Origin: Enterococcus mundtii
Lineage (GTDB): Bacteria > Bacillota > Bacilli > Lactobacillales > Enterococcaceae
Assembly (NCBI RefSeq): GCF_002947535.1
Contig: NZ_PUAP01000015.1
Location: 1 to 64,000 of the forward strand
DNA length: 64,000 bases
Direction: 5' to 3'
In this document: piece after piece, positions 27,234-36,981 of the stretch
Layout: each line of letters starts with the position of its first letter
How positions within the stretch are numbered: position 1 is the stretch's first letter
Translations under genes and position numbers: made by a program
Notes under the pieces: generated by a model
Databases searched by the model: none
Told to the model about the DNA's origin: nothing
Seen by the model: the letters and a program-made list of their open reading frames with translations, nothing else

Positions 27234-28412
27234 TTATTCATTTTGATACGCATGGATCGTCACACCTTTGACTACTCGATTCACCGTTCCTGTCGGTGAA
27301 GGTGTGTCCGGCGTATTACCGACTTTGATCGACATCTGAAGAGCAATGATTTGTGCGGTCAGGATCATCACTACGGATAGATAGGCATCGGGTAATTCTA
27401 GCGCGATTGGTTCTAGGAAAAAGTTGGTTCCAGAAAAGTCTCTTTGCGTCGATTGAGCAATGGCTAACACCTTTGCGGCAATATCATTACCATTGATTTC
27501 TTCCAAAATATCTAAATCATAGTTGCGTGTGTACTCTTGGTTCGTCACAAACCCGATCACTAAAGTTTGCTCATTGACAAAGGATTTTGGTCCATGACGA
27601 AAGCCCATCGAAGAATCAAAGATCGTCGCAATTTTTCCAGCAGTCAACTCTAAGATTTTCAGCTGTGCTTCCCTTGTGGCGCCAGCCAAGCTACCTGAAC
27701 CAAGGTATGCGACGCGATTGAACGGTACTGCTAACACTTGGATCAGTTCTTGCTCTCTTTTCAGAACATCTTTGCCGATATGACTCAAGGAAGTGACATA
27801 CTTTTGTTTTGTTTCTTGGCTCGTTTGATCAAACAGCCAAAGGGCACTCAATAACATACAAGTAAAACTACCTGTCATGGCAAAGCCAGCATCATTTGCT
27901 TTTTTTGGCATCAACAACAAGAAATGTTGCGATTGTTCACGTGCGACTTGTGCTAATTGTCCTTCTTCTGCACACGTAATCGCTAAATGGAACAACGTAT
28001 CCACGACTTGATCGGCGATTTTGACCGCTGCCAGACTTTCCGGACTATTGCCACTTCTAGCAAACGAAATCAATAATGTGGGTTGATCAGGAAACAAATA
28101 CTCTCTTGGAGAAGCAACAATATCGGTCGTACCAAAACTATGAAAAGCAAATCGTTTGGTATCTCCATGTTCATTCAAGTAAGGAACAAGCGTATCGCCT
28201 ACATATTGAGAAGAGCCTGCACCGGTAAAGATGACTTGGATTTGTTGCTTGTTTGCCTGTTTTTCAAGTGCATCAAAGAAAAGGGCTAATTCATTTTTCT
28301 TCTCTTCTAAGATTTCCACAACCTCTTCCCACAGATCCGGTTGTTGCTTGATTTCTTCTGTAGTGATCCTTGCACCTATTTTTTCTAATTCATCCTTCGA
28401 CAGTTCAAACAT
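27234..28412 (-). CDS. agaS: AgaS-type SIS-domain deaminase/isomerase
   Basis: A 392-aa cytoplasmic enzyme with two SIS sugar-phosphate domains. The first has [10 protein letters not shown] and [11 protein letters not shown], the second LGSGSLAG and FRHGPKSF. AgaS-type enzymes deaminate galactosamine 6-phosphate to tagatose 6-phosphate. The length and the HGPKSF element agree with AgaS rather than with glucosamine-fructose aminotransferase. It starts at ATG after AGGAGG and is directly coupled to the regulator gene. The neighbouring aldolase and Man-type PTS support the pathway. Confidence 0.87.
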   Translation of the reverse strand: MFELSKDELEKIGARITTEEIKQQPDLWEEVVEILEEKKNELALFFDALEKQANKQQIQVIFTGAGSSQYVGDTLVPYLNEHGDTKRFAFHSFGTTDIVASPREYLFPDQPTLLISFARSGNSPESLAAVKIADQVVDTLFHLAITCAEEGQLAQVAREQSQHFLLLMPKKANDAGFAMTGSFTCMLLSALWLFDQTSQETKQKYVTSLSHIGKDVLKREQELIQVLAVPFNRVAYLGSGSLAGATREAQLKILELTAGKIATIFDSSMGFRHGPKSFVNEQTLVIGFVTNQEYTRNYDLDILEEINGNDIAAKVLAIAQSTQRDFSGTNFFLEPIALELPDAYLSVVMILTAQIIALQMSIKVGNTPDTPSPTGTVNRVVKGVTIHAYQNE

Positions 28413-28413
28413 A

Positions 28414-29157
28414 TTATTTTCCTCCTAGATTACTCCGAACATGACGGATCTTATAATGGAATTGGTCTGCTCTTGCGACACTATCTGTGTATTCGATGAT
28501 CTCGTTCTTGCTATTGAAGGTCGTCCGTTTCAAATGTAAAATCGGTGCCCCATCGCATATATGCAGTAATTCGGCATCATTCGCGTAAACAATACTGGCG
28601 TAGAATTCTTCTTCTGCCACTTGGACATGTTGATCAAAATCTTCCAGAAAAACATCATACAAAGGCTTGCTTTCCAAAATCGGCAAATCAAGGCCAAGAA
28701 ACAGTTTTGCTGGTAAATAAGACCGTTCAACCATCAAAGGGACATCATCCGCTAAACGTAGCCGCTTGATTTTGAAGATTGCTTCTCCTAGATTGAGATT
28801 CAAGCGTTCAGCCAACTGCTTTGTCGCTGCTTGTTTTTCAAAAGCTAAAATAATCGTTTTCGGTGTACGCCCCAATGCCAACATTTCTTCTGTGAAGCTG
28901 TACGCCCCTGCTAGACTCGCTGCTTGATGCGATAAGTCACTGACAAACGTTCCTTTTCCATGTTTTTTATAAATATAGCCAAGTGTTTCTAATTCCTGCA
29001 ATGCCAATCGAACCGTCGTCCGACTCACACCATAGTACAGACATAACTCCCTCTCAGACAGCAATTTATCGTGAGGGATCATTTCTGCCTCAATTTGTTT
29101 CTTTAGTACATCAACTAGTTGATAATATAACGGTTTCCCTTTACGAGAATTTTCCAT
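28414..29157 (-). CDS. GntR-family (UTRA) repressor
   Basis: A 247-aa regulator: N-terminal winged helix (about 10-75; LLSERELCLYYGVSRTTVRLALQEL) and C-terminal UTRA ligand domain (about 95-240). It is the first gene of the amino-sugar PTS operon and lies behind a promoter with a GGTTATAACC palindrome. Such HutC-subfamily proteins release DNA on binding a phosphorylated sugar; galactosamine 6-phosphate would be the natural guess. Confidence 0.9.
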   Translation of the reverse strand: MENSRKGKPLYYQLVDVLKKQIEAEMIPHDKLLSERELCLYYGVSRTTVRLALQELETLGYIYKKHGKGTFVSDLSHQAASLAGAYSFTEEMLALGRTPKTIILAFEKQAATKQLAERLNLNLGEAIFKIKRLRLADDVPLMVERSYLPAKLFLGLDLPILESKPLYDVFLEDFDQHVQVAEEEFYASIVYANDAELLHICDGAPILHLKRTTFNSKNEIIEYTDSVARADQFHYKIRHVRSNLGGK

Positions 29158-29176
29158 TTCTTTACCCCTTCCAACT

Positions 29177-29223
29177 GGTTATAACCACAAGACAATCGTA
29201 AAGTAATAATAACTACCTGTCAA
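29177..29223 (-). promoter_or_regulatory. Promoter and operator of the gntR-PTS operon
   Basis: Minus strand: TTGACA (29218-29223), 17-base spacer, TACGAT (29195-29200). GGTTATAACC (29177-29186), a perfect 10-bp palindrome, lies just downstream at the likely start of transcription. This suits autorepression by the GntR protein. Confidence 0.7.
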
Positions 29224-29454
29224 CATAAAAATCACTAATAAACCGCTATATAACAACGTTTCCGCCAACTATATATAAAAATAATTTAAATACCTCGAAA
29301 ATACCACTTAAAATAAAAAAACAGCATAATCCTCATAAAAAGAAACATAAGGTGTATCATTAAAAAGCTTGTTTATTCTTGAAAATTTATAAAATAATGA
29401 GCAAATCAAACGGTTCTTTTTCTGGTACTCCGCCAAATTCCAACGAAAAATAAC
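29224..29454. other. Intergenic AT-rich gap
   Basis: Part of the 377-base space between the two sugar operons. Apart from the gntR promoter on one side and the lacD terminator on the other I see no gene or clear site. Confidence 0.5.
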
Positions 29455-29506
29455 TAAAAAAAAAGAAACACTTCAGTTCCTATGTCTAGGCGCTCAAAGC
29501 GTTTCT
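29455..29506 (-). terminator. Terminator of the lacC-PTS-lacD operon
   Basis: AGAAACGCTT pairs with AAGTGTTTCT on the minus strand, with an inner CCTA/TAGG stem, followed by a run of nine T's. Confidence 0.75.
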
Positions 29507-29534
29507 CTTTTGCTATTTCAAGAAGACTAACCAA

Positions 29535-30518
29535 CTAGCGACTAATCTTATTTTGCCAAGGCGAGGCTGTCTTCATCAAGACTTCATTTAATTCTTCAAT
29601 GTTGTTTCTCCCTTGTTCAGCAAGCCATTTTTTTGCCGCCTGTCTCCCTTGATCCGCAAAAGGTGCCACGCCACCTGCCCATGTAGCTCGCCCACACAAA
29701 ACACCATTGAACGAAGAGCCAGCGTTTTTGGCAAAGTGTAACGTTTCTTGGAATCCTTCGGCACTGACACCTGCACTCAGAAAAATAAACGGTAAGTCAG
29801 TGGCTTGGCTTTGCTCGATAAACAAAGCGGATGCTTCTTGCTTGGAATAAATGATTTCTTCTCCAAAACCTTCAACATAAGTCATATTGACAGGTACTTC
29901 TACTTTTAAAACATCCACGTTGAACCTTGGCTCTGAGAATATTTTCATCATTTCAATGACTTTTTTCGGTTTGATCTTGGCATATTCCTTGGAGGTCGTA
30001 TCTGGGATCGTTGCATCATAGGATAGCAATTCTAAAAAGAAAGGAAGATCTTCCGCCAGACATTCTGAACCGATTCTTTCGATATATGCCTGTTTCCGTT
30101 CATTGACTTCTTCGCTTTCGTCTACATCATAGTAAAGCAAGAATTTGCAGCCATCTGCTCCAGCTTCTTTTAGTCTTTTGACTGACCAAAAAGCTAAGGT
30201 ATCTGGCAAACGTCCAGGTATCGTTGTATCATATCCTGTTTTCTCATAAGCCAACAATAGTCCAGCTGTCTTGGCGCGTTTTTCGGCAGCGGGCAACCCA
30301 TATTCTGGATCTAAAAGAATCGAAGAAGCAAAAGGTGTCAATTCTTCGGATACAAGTTCTTTGAAATGGATCAAATCATCCACTTTGACCTCCGCTTGAT
30401 GTCTCGCCATCATTTTTTTCAATGCCCCTCTTTGGTCAATCGCTAAAGCCCCGATGATCCCGTCTGGATTACTCATGTTTACCAATGCTTGGTATTTCCC
30501 CTCTGATACTTTCCTCAT
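29535..30518 (-). CDS. lacD: Tagatose 1,6-bisphosphate aldolase (copy 2)
   Basis: A 327-aa LacD-family class I aldolase with the same landmarks as copy 1: [24 protein letters not shown], and the lysine of [11 protein letters not shown]. Its start overlaps the end of the PTS IIA gene by four bases, so it is co-translated with the fructose-type PTS. Two copies within 3.5 kb in differently regulated operons suggest that the same cleavage step is supplied to two sugars. Confidence 0.92.
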   Translation of the reverse strand: MRKVSEGKYQALVNMSNPDGIIGALAIDQRGALKKMMARHQAEVKVDDLIHFKELVSEELTPFASSILLDPEYGLPAAEKRAKTAGLLLAYEKTGYDTTIPGRLPDTLAFWSVKRLKEAGADGCKFLLYYDVDESEEVNERKQAYIERIGSECLAEDLPFFLELLSYDATIPDTTSKEYAKIKPKKVIEMMKIFSEPRFNVDVLKVEVPVNMTYVEGFGEEIIYSKQEASALFIEQSQATDLPFIFLSAGVSAEGFQETLHFAKNAGSSFNGVLCGRATWAGGVAPFADQGRQAAKKWLAEQGRNNIEELNEVLMKTASPWQNKISR

Positions 30519-30970
30519 TTTTTCAACATCCCTTCTAACTTAGACTCAATCAAGCCAATAATTTCTTCTTGAGTGGAAACCGCAATAAATGTTTGTTTAA
30601 AGCCATCATCCATCAACATTCGTGCCATTTGCGAAAGAAGCGCCAAGTGACTGGTTCCTGCTTCTGCAGCTGGAATAAACAACGCAATCACATACTTGAT
30701 CGGTTGACCGTCTAAACTATCCCAGGCGACTGCATTCGTTAATTTCAAGATGATGATCGTTGGTTCTTCTATACTTTCACTTTTCGCATGAGGGATCGCA
30801 AAGCCATCCATCATACCAGTTGTTCCTTCTGCTTCGCGTTGTTTCAAGCCGTTTTTGACCGCCAGTTCATTGGTCGCTTTTCCTACCTCAACGATTTTTG
30901 TTGAAAGAAACTCAAACACCGCTTCACGAGTATTCGCCGCTACATTGGTATAAACAAATAAATTTTCCAT
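30515..30970 (-). CDS. PTS EIIA, fructose family
   Basis: A 151-aa cytoplasmic protein from ATG 30970 (MENLFVY), with AGAGG nine bases upstream; nine extra codons in the longer frame lack a site. The phosphorylated His is H61 in GFAIPHAKS. It accepts phosphate from HPr and hands it to the IIB domain of the next protein. The gene lies between EIIBC and lacD copy 2. Confidence 0.92.
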   Translation of the reverse strand: MENLFVYTNVAANTREAVFEFLSTKIVEVGKATNELAVKNGLKQREAEGTTGMMDGFAIPHAKSESIEEPTIIILKLTNAVAWDSLDGQPIKYVIALFIPAAEAGTSHLALLSQMARMLMDDGFKQTFIAVSTQEEIIGLIESKLEGMLKK

Positions 30971-30989
30971 CAAATGAATCCTCTCCCTT

Positions 30990-32381
30990 TCACACACTCA
31001 GTGACTTTCTTTTTTGAACCAAGCCTAGCAATACTCCGCCTACGATAGAGCCAGCAAGAATCGCAAGAACCCACAGTAAGCCATGTGTCACTACTGGTAA
31101 AACGAGAAATCCGCCATGGGGTGCCGGCACTTGCACACGAAAGAAATAGGTCAATACAGCGGCAATCGACGAACCAAGCATCATGATCGGCAAGACACGA
31201 AGCGGATCTTTAGCCGCAAAAGGAATCGCACCTTCCGTAATATGTGTTGAGCCTAGAATGAAATTCACTAGACCAGCATTCTTTTCGTTTGGCTCGAAAT
31301 ATTTCCCAAAAAGCAAGACAGCAAAGCCAGTAATCAACGGCGGAGCAATGCAGGCTGCAGAAACTCCCGCCATAAAGCTAGTATTTCCTTGTGCTAACAG
31401 GGCAGTTCCAGTAACGTAGGCTGCTTTATTGATCGGACCACCCATATCGAACGCACACATACAACCGACGATCATCCCTAAGACTAAAGGACTTGAGTTT
31501 TCAAACCCTGCTAGAAAATCCATCATTCCTTCATTGATACTAGCCATCGGTCCTGAAATGACTGTCATGATCAATCCAGTAATCAACACCCCTAGTACGG
31601 GATATAAGAAAATTGCTTTTAAACCATCTAGTGTTTTAGGCAAAGGTTTTAACACTTTTATTAATCCCAATACCACATACCCTGCCAAGAAACCTGAGAT
31701 AATCCCACCTAAAAAACCTGTACCACCATCTGAGGCAATCAATCCGCCGACAAAACCAACAACCAGTCCAGGACGTTTTGCAATTCCTTCAGCAATAAAC
31801 GCGGAAAGGACCGGCACCATCATACTCATCGCAAAACCACCGATTCGATTCAAACTCGCAGCAAATTCATTGTATTGCGCATTGGCAGGATCAGCAGAAT
31901 AAATCCCCCATAAAAAAGAAATGGCGATCAAGACTCCTCCACTGACAACAAAAGGCAACATGTGGGAAACACCATTCATCAAGTTCTTATAGATGCTGTG
32001 ACCAATACTCTGTTGCGTATGTTGTTTTTCCTTATCTCCTTCCGCTGTTTCGATTGTTTCAGAAATCACTCCTTCACCGTTCAAAGCCGCAGCAATCAAT
32101 TGATCGGCTTCTTTGATCCCTTTCGAAACAGACACATCAATGATCCTTTTCCCAGCAAATCTTTCAGGCTGAACATCTTTATCCGCCGCAATAATCACTG
32201 CTTCCGCTTCAATGATTTCTTGATCTGTCAAACGATTTTCTACCCCTACTTGACCATGGGTCTCCACCTTGATCGAAATGCCTTTTTTCTTTGCTGCCTG
32301 TTCCAGTGCTTCTTGTGCCATATACGTGTGGGCGATACCTGTGGGACAACCAGTTGCAGCAATTAATCGATACTTAGCCAT
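30990..32381 (-). CDS. PTS EIIBC, fructose family
   Basis: A 463-aa fusion. The IIB domain (1-100) carries the phospho-Cys C12 in AATGCPTGIAHTYMA. A linker (about 105-128) leads to a IIC membrane domain (about 130-460) with GGAVV-type loops such as GFVGGLIASDGGTGFLGGIISGFLAGY and the FDMGGPINKAAY motif. It imports and phosphorylates a ketohexose at C1. The kinase and tagatose-bisphosphate aldolase in the operon suggest tagatose or fructose. It overlaps the kinase gene stop by one base. Confidence 0.92.
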   Translation of the reverse strand: MAKYRLIAATGCPTGIAHTYMAQEALEQAAKKKGISIKVETHGQVGVENRLTDQEIIEAEAVIIAADKDVQPERFAGKRIIDVSVSKGIKEADQLIAAALNGEGVISETIETAEGDKEKQHTQQSIGHSIYKNLMNGVSHMLPFVVSGGVLIAISFLWGIYSADPANAQYNEFAASLNRIGGFAMSMMVPVLSAFIAEGIAKRPGLVVGFVGGLIASDGGTGFLGGIISGFLAGYVVLGLIKVLKPLPKTLDGLKAIFLYPVLGVLITGLIMTVISGPMASINEGMMDFLAGFENSSPLVLGMIVGCMCAFDMGGPINKAAYVTGTALLAQGNTSFMAGVSAACIAPPLITGFAVLLFGKYFEPNEKNAGLVNFILGSTHITEGAIPFAAKDPLRVLPIMMLGSSIAAVLTYFFRVQVPAPHGGFLVLPVVTHGLLWVLAILAGSIVGGVLLGLVQKRKSLSV

Positions 32382-33313
32382 TATCTGAATTCCTCCTTAT
32401 GAATGGTGATTTCTTTTTTCAACTCTGCGACATCTGTAAAATCAGTCAATCCTTTTTGAAACGCAGTCGAGCTGCCCGCAGCTAAACTGTTCTTGAAACA
32501 ATCCGCACTATTTTCTTCTTTGATCAAGCCTGCCAGAAAAGTGGCTAGTAGTGTATCCCCGGCACAGGCAGTATTGACGACTTTTCCTTGGGGGGCGTTT
32601 CCTGTCAAACAATAATTTTCGTTCACATAGATCCCACCAGCTCCACCTAATGACAGCAATACATTTTGTGCACCTGCGGCTAATAGTTTCTTGCAATAGT
32701 TTACATATTCCGTTTCTGCTATTTCTTCATCAAACCATTCTGCCAATTCCTGCTCATTCGGTTTCAGTAAAAATGGTTGATACTTTAGACATCGTTTAAC
32801 GATTTTAGCACTCGTATCTAAGATCAAGCGCACTTGATTCTCATGACAGATTTTACTGATCATTACTAAGATTTCTTCTGGTACCCCTCTTGGCAGGCTC
32901 CCAGAAACACAAAGATAATCTCCAGCTGACAAATGACTGATTGTCTCAAGCAATTCTTCCATCGCTAACTGGTCGATTTCTGGTCCACGATTGACCAACT
33001 TGTATTCACTTGATTCCTCATTCACTTGTGTAAATACGTTGATGCGAGTCATTCCAGGTATAGAAACAAAATGAGCGTCGATTCCTTCCTTCGTCAAACA
33101 TTCCTCAATATAAGCCCCAGTAAATCCTCCGCTAAAGCCCAACGCAGTATTTGGTATCCCGAGTTTTTTTAAAATCAATGAAACATTGACACCTTTCCCA
33201 TTTGCTTGGATGTCATCATCGATTGAGCGGTTCACGACATTCGGTTTGAGTCGTTCCACTTCAATAAACAGATCAATCGCCAGATTCATCGTACATGTAT
33301 ATACGTTAGCCAC
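32381..33313 (-). CDS. PfkB-family ketose-phosphate kinase (LacC/FruK-like)
   Basis: A 310-aa sugar-phosphate kinase. The N-terminal NPxxD-like TMNLAIDL, GKGVNVS at 39-45, and the catalytic D253 in ACAGDT are the family's landmarks. The first Gly of the usual GAGD is a Cys here. It would phosphorylate tagatose 6-phosphate or a ketose 1-phosphate to the 1,6-bisphosphate for the downstream aldolase. The start is GTG, seven bases after AGGAGG. It is first in the operon, divergent from the RpiR regulator. Confidence 0.87.
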   Translation of the reverse strand: MANVYTCTMNLAIDLFIEVERLKPNVVNRSIDDDIQANGKGVNVSLILKKLGIPNTALGFSGGFTGAYIEECLTKEGIDAHFVSIPGMTRINVFTQVNEESSEYKLVNRGPEIDQLAMEELLETISHLSAGDYLCVSGSLPRGVPEEILVMISKICHENQVRLILDTSAKIVKRCLKYQPFLLKPNEQELAEWFDEEIAETEYVNYCKKLLAAGAQNVLLSLGGAGGIYVNENYCLTGNAPQGKVVNTACAGDTLLATFLAGLIKEENSADCFKNSLAAGSSTAFQKGLTDFTDVAELKKEITIHKEEFR

Positions 33314-33468
33314 CTGTATCCCTCCTCACTTTATCTACAGTATGACCTGTTTTTGGATGTACATGTTTTCTAAATAAGCGGAATTTTAGGTAAATGTTTA
33401 CAAAATAAAACTCATCCGAGTAAGGGTTTACATCAGTGGTAGAATAAAAAGAAAAGGGGGAGGAGTAC

Positions 33469-34221
33469 ATGGAACATAAATTGAGCGAGGCAGAACATTT
33501 TTTATGGGAGTATATGATGAATCACATCCAAGAAATCCCAAATCTCTCGATTATCAAACTAAGCGAACGAGCCAACGTATCCACTACGACTATTGTTCGT
33601 ACCATGAAGAAAAAAGGGTACGAAGGTTATACTTCTTTTAAGCACCATTTAAAGGAAAAGAAGAATACCACCATCAATTTTGCTACGGTCGACAAAGTAA
33701 ATGAAGAAATAAAAACTTCCATTCTAAAAAACGAACAGGAAGTCGTGCGTACCATCAATCTATTGGATACAGGAGTAATCGAAGATGCGATTCAAAAAAT
33801 CTGGAGTTCACAAAGAATCATTATCTTTGCTAGAGGATTTTCAGAAATGATTGGGGAAGAAATACAAACAAAATTCCAACTACTCGATAAATATTGTGTC
33901 CTTCATACCGATCCAAATATCATCAAAACCGTTAGTCGCAAACTGCACAAAAAAGATGTCGTTCTTTTTATTTCCTTAAACGGCGAAACAGAAGAACTCG
34001 TAGCAGCAGCGGAGAATTGCTACCGCGAGGAAATCAGTTCGATCCTGATCACCGCCTCACGGGAAAGTCGCTTGAACCGCTTAGCAGAATTATCTTTGAT
34101 CGGCTTCAAATCCGAAATCTCTTTTTTCCCTGAATATGAAGTCCGCTCTCGCCTGCCACTTTCTGTGATTGCGCGGATCTTGCTGGACTCGTATGCGATA
34201 CGGGTGAAGAAGGGGGATTGA
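33469..34221 (+). CDS. RpiR-family regulator
   Basis: A 250-aa regulator: N-terminal helix-turn-helix (about 18-60; SIIKLSERANVSTTTIVRTMKKKGYEGYTSFK) and a SIS domain that binds sugar phosphates (about 105-240; IFARGFSEMIGEE and ISLNGETEE). It is transcribed divergently from the kinase-PTS-aldolase operon, with 155 bases between, and probably controls it. It starts at ATG after GGGGGAGG and is followed by a very long terminator hairpin. Confidence 0.9.
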   Translation: MEHKLSEAEHFLWEYMMNHIQEIPNLSIIKLSERANVSTTTIVRTMKKKGYEGYTSFKHHLKEKKNTTINFATVDKVNEEIKTSILKNEQEVVRTINLLDTGVIEDAIQKIWSSQRIIIFARGFSEMIGEEIQTKFQLLDKYCVLHTDPNIIKTVSRKLHKKDVVLFISLNGETEELVAAAENCYREEISSILITASRESRLNRLAELSLIGFKSEISFFPEYEVRSRLPLSVIARILLDSYAIRVKKGD

Positions 34222-34224
34222 GGA

Positions 34225-34301
34225 ACAAGTGTAAGAAGCATCAATCACCGAAAATGTGAAGTTTTTTCGGTGATTGGTGCTTCTTACACTTGTTTTTTTT
34301 T
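34225..34301 (+). terminator. Very long terminator hairpin after rpiR-type gene
   Basis: Bases 34225-34254 pair almost perfectly with 34262-34292, a stem of about 30 bp with a short loop and a run of nine T's. It starts just after the stop codon. Confidence 0.88.
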
Positions 34302-34628
34302 GCTAATAATCCGATAAATCATTGCTGAATTTCTTGAAAACGCAAGTAGCTTGTTCATTAAGAGCTATAAATTAGATATAAAAAGATTCTTTCATTTTTA
34401 AGAATATAGCTAGTTACTCACTATTACCCATTTTTCAGTCATATTTAGTTACCTTCTTTGATATTATCAAAAGAATAGGTTTCCTTTATTTTCAATGATT
34501 TCAATGGAAGCATTATTTATTATCACTAATTTATTTCGTCCTCTTAACAAAATAAATAAAATAAAATTTATAAATAAGTTATAATGTATTTAATAAAACA
34601 AGATCTATCTAGAAGGAGGAATCCGCAC
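34302..34628. other. AT-rich gap before the 125-aa gene
   Basis: About 327 bases, no supported gene. It should hold the promoter of the plus-strand small protein; a ribosome site AGAAGGAGG lies at 34612-34620. No other clear element seen. Confidence 0.5.
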
Positions 34629-35006
34629 ATGACTTTGCAAGATTTTTCTAAACTAAACAAACATGAAATAGAATTTATCGAACGTTGTGCACATTTAAAA
34701 CACGCAGCAAAACAAAGCAATGACATGACTGTGTTTGAATACATCAAAGAATTAGAAAGAAATTTAGAATTCTTACTATGTAAGTTGTCTTCTGAAACCT
34801 TTTGGGAGTTATTTCCAAAAATTCTCGGAATTGATGCAAAACTCACACTCTTAGAGAATTTTTTATATTCTGATTTAACAACGTCTATCAACGGTACCTC
34901 CTTGATTACTTTAGTAGAACAAGATTACAAAACCATCAATCAAGAAAATTATGATTATACTGTCAATGATACAGTTCCGGCTTCTTTTATTTTTTGTGTG
35001 GATTAA
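34629..35006 (+). CDS. Small helical cytoplasmic protein, 125 aa (family with 46345 gene)
   Basis: It starts at ATG 34629, eight bases after AAGGAGG. Mostly predicted helix, with no signal peptide or membrane segment. Residues 49-100 (from LLCKLSSETFW to LVEQDY) align by eye with residues 55-109 of the 136-aa protein at 46345 (LIQEINAENFY to VVKRDY) with one three-residue gap. Both genes lie on the plus strand at the two ends of WxL locus 2. No family recognised; a regulatory or adaptor role is a guess. It converges with the Mga-like gene on a shared terminator. Confidence 0.72.
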   Translation: MTLQDFSKLNKHEIEFIERCAHLKHAAKQSNDMTVFEYIKELERNLEFLLCKLSSETFWELFPKILGIDAKLTLLENFLYSDLTTSINGTSLITLVEQDYKTINQENYDYTVNDTVPASFIFCVD

Positions 35007-35046
35007 TTGCTCAATCGAACATCTGTCACACCATTCTTTAAATACA

Positions 35047-35090
35047 TACTAAAAAGCCACCTTCCCAAGCAGAAGATGGCTTTTAGTATT
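35047..35090. terminator. Bidirectional terminator
   Basis: ATACTAAAAAGCCA pairs with TGGCTTTTAGTAT, with the inner CTTC/GAAG stem. Placed between convergent genes and T-rich in both directions. Confidence 0.75.
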
Positions 35091-35101
35091 CAAATATTCA
35101 A

Positions 35102-36556
35102 TCATTGCCAATTATAAATGTACAAAAAAATATTTTTGATATCTTCAAATAAAGTACTTTTAGAAATTGCAAATAAATTTAAACTTTGTTCCTCATTCCG
35201 TGTGACCAATGCTCGCTCACAGACTATGATATGTGGCCATTCTTCTGCATAGATTGGCACATCTTCGACAGAATAATACATCGTATTATCAATAACATGA
35301 TAATCCATATTCAACCAACGAGTGATATTCTCTCGATAGATCACATGGGATAGCTCATCTTCAGCAACAATGATAATTGCAAACTTATCTTTTCTTTTTT
35401 TCACCAAACTCGATTCGATTTCAGAACATAATTTTTCTAATGCCGTGTCATTAAATCTAATTTCATAATACGAATCAAGTTCATCAATCCATTGGGTCAA
35501 TATTTCCTTAAGCTTATAAAATAACTCTAATTGAGAGTCACTAAGATAGTAATGTCTTTCAACATTATAGGTTTGGATGTTATACCACATAGTACTTAAA
35601 AAATTCATAAAAGGTTTTTCAAACAATATATTATTGCTTAAACTTACATCAAAATTATCTTCTAGCAGTTTAATTAATTTCTTGACCGTATCCGGTCGGC
35701 TTTCTATAAACAGGTCACGTCTTTTCCGATAATTCATATTAACAATCAAATAGTTATCTGTGTTCAAATCGATTGAGCGATAAATCGACACAAAATACGC
35801 AACTTCCTGGTCTGATATGGTTGAATCACTTAAAACAAGAGAGGCGATATCTCTAATTTGGTTAAAAATGATCGATTCCTTTAAATAGGAGAATTCATTT
35901 TCAGAATATTTTAAAACACTCTTATCTTTACGTACCAAAGATAAATAAGCCGAAAATACTAAAAACTGATATTCTCGTTTATTTATTTCATAATTATTTG
36001 CTAAGCGATGCAATACTTGATCGACAAAAATACCTGCGCGTTTAAATAACTGTTTATCTATCACTTGATCCAGCATATCACAACGCATCCAAATCGATAA
36101 CATCACAAATCGATAGGCTAATTCATTATCAATGATATTCCCATCTACATCCATGATATTCGCATCTCTAAAATAGGCTTCCACAGCTTTTTTTATTTTG
36201 AATGCTTTTGCCACCGATACAAATTCTTCTTCAACAATTGTCAAATAACTTGTATCTCCCATCAAATACCAAGAACAAACTCTTAAAAAACGTGACTCCT
36301 TGTAAAGTTCTTTTATCAAATCATACCTGGAGATCGCCGTATAAAAAGAGATTTCAATAGTCGTACTACTTGTTTCATGATAGTCGATATAGTCTTCTAA
36401 AATGATATTGATTTTAGCAAAATCTCGTTTCACTGTATTGAATGTGACGTTTAATCGTTTTGCTACATCTTTTACAGAGAGTGTTTTCAATTCATAAAGA
36501 TATTCTGTTAACTTGACTTGTCGCACGATATCTTTTTCAATAAAATTTTCGATCAT
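35102..36556 (-). CDS. Mga-family regulator of WxL locus 2
   Basis: A 484-aa regulator. The N-terminal helix-turn-helix TLSVKDVAKRLNVTFNTVKRDFAKI is near residues 25-50. A long helical middle of PRD/Mga type follows, and the C-terminal segment (about 390-484) looks EIIB-like, opening FAIIIVAEDELS. Same architecture as the 492-aa protein of WxL locus 1, though clearly diverged. Own terminator at the 3' side and a 425-base upstream gap. Control of the neighbouring surface genes is inferred from position. Confidence 0.77.
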   Translation of the reverse strand: MIENFIEKDIVRQVKLTEYLYELKTLSVKDVAKRLNVTFNTVKRDFAKINIILEDYIDYHETSSTTIEISFYTAISRYDLIKELYKESRFLRVCSWYLMGDTSYLTIVEEEFVSVAKAFKIKKAVEAYFRDANIMDVDGNIIDNELAYRFVMLSIWMRCDMLDQVIDKQLFKRAGIFVDQVLHRLANNYEINKREYQFLVFSAYLSLVRKDKSVLKYSENEFSYLKESIIFNQIRDIASLVLSDSTISDQEVAYFVSIYRSIDLNTDNYLIVNMNYRKRRDLFIESRPDTVKKLIKLLEDNFDVSLSNNILFEKPFMNFLSTMWYNIQTYNVERHYYLSDSQLELFYKLKEILTQWIDELDSYYEIRFNDTALEKLCSEIESSLVKKRKDKFAIIIVAEDELSHVIYRENITRWLNMDYHVIDNTMYYSVEDVPIYAEEWPHIIVCERALVTRNEEQSLNLFAISKSTLFEDIKNIFLYIYNWQ

Positions 36557-36931
36557 GTTGTTCTCCTATCATTTTTGTATTTCTCACATATTTTTCAGCT
36601 GACCTCAAACCATCAGGAGCATAAAATCAGCCTAGAAATATATGGAGGATCAATTTAGGTTAAACCTACTTTTCGCAAATAAAAAATAAAAGTGAAAAAC
36701 TTTAAAGGATAAATGAATAGTTTCATCACACATTTTAATCAGCTTGCTTTTGTATTTTCGGATTACTGTGTTAACCACTTAAATACATAAAATATAGAGA
36801 GAAACTACTCTTAGTTTACCATGATTCCATCAACAGTATAAAATTATATCCTTTGATAATTAACTATGAGTAGAATCAATGGTAAGATGTCCATAGAAAT
36901 GGTTGTATTCACTTAAAAAATTAAACACATA
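36557..36931. other. Regulatory gap upstream of the Mga-like gene
   Basis: No gene seen. TAGGTT-AACCTA forms a palindrome near 36656-36668. TTACCATGATTC (about 36817) is mirrored imperfectly by GAATCAATGGTAA (about 36874). Either could be a regulator site. Confidence 0.4.
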
Positions 36932-36964
36932 GAAAAATCGCTAGAAATTCGATTCCTAGCGATT
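36932..36964 (-). terminator. Terminator of the DUF916 unit in locus 2
   Basis: AATCGCTAG pairs with CTAGCGATT, followed on the minus strand by TTTTTC. Confidence 0.78.
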
Positions 36965-36981
36965 CCCTAAATACCAATTAT

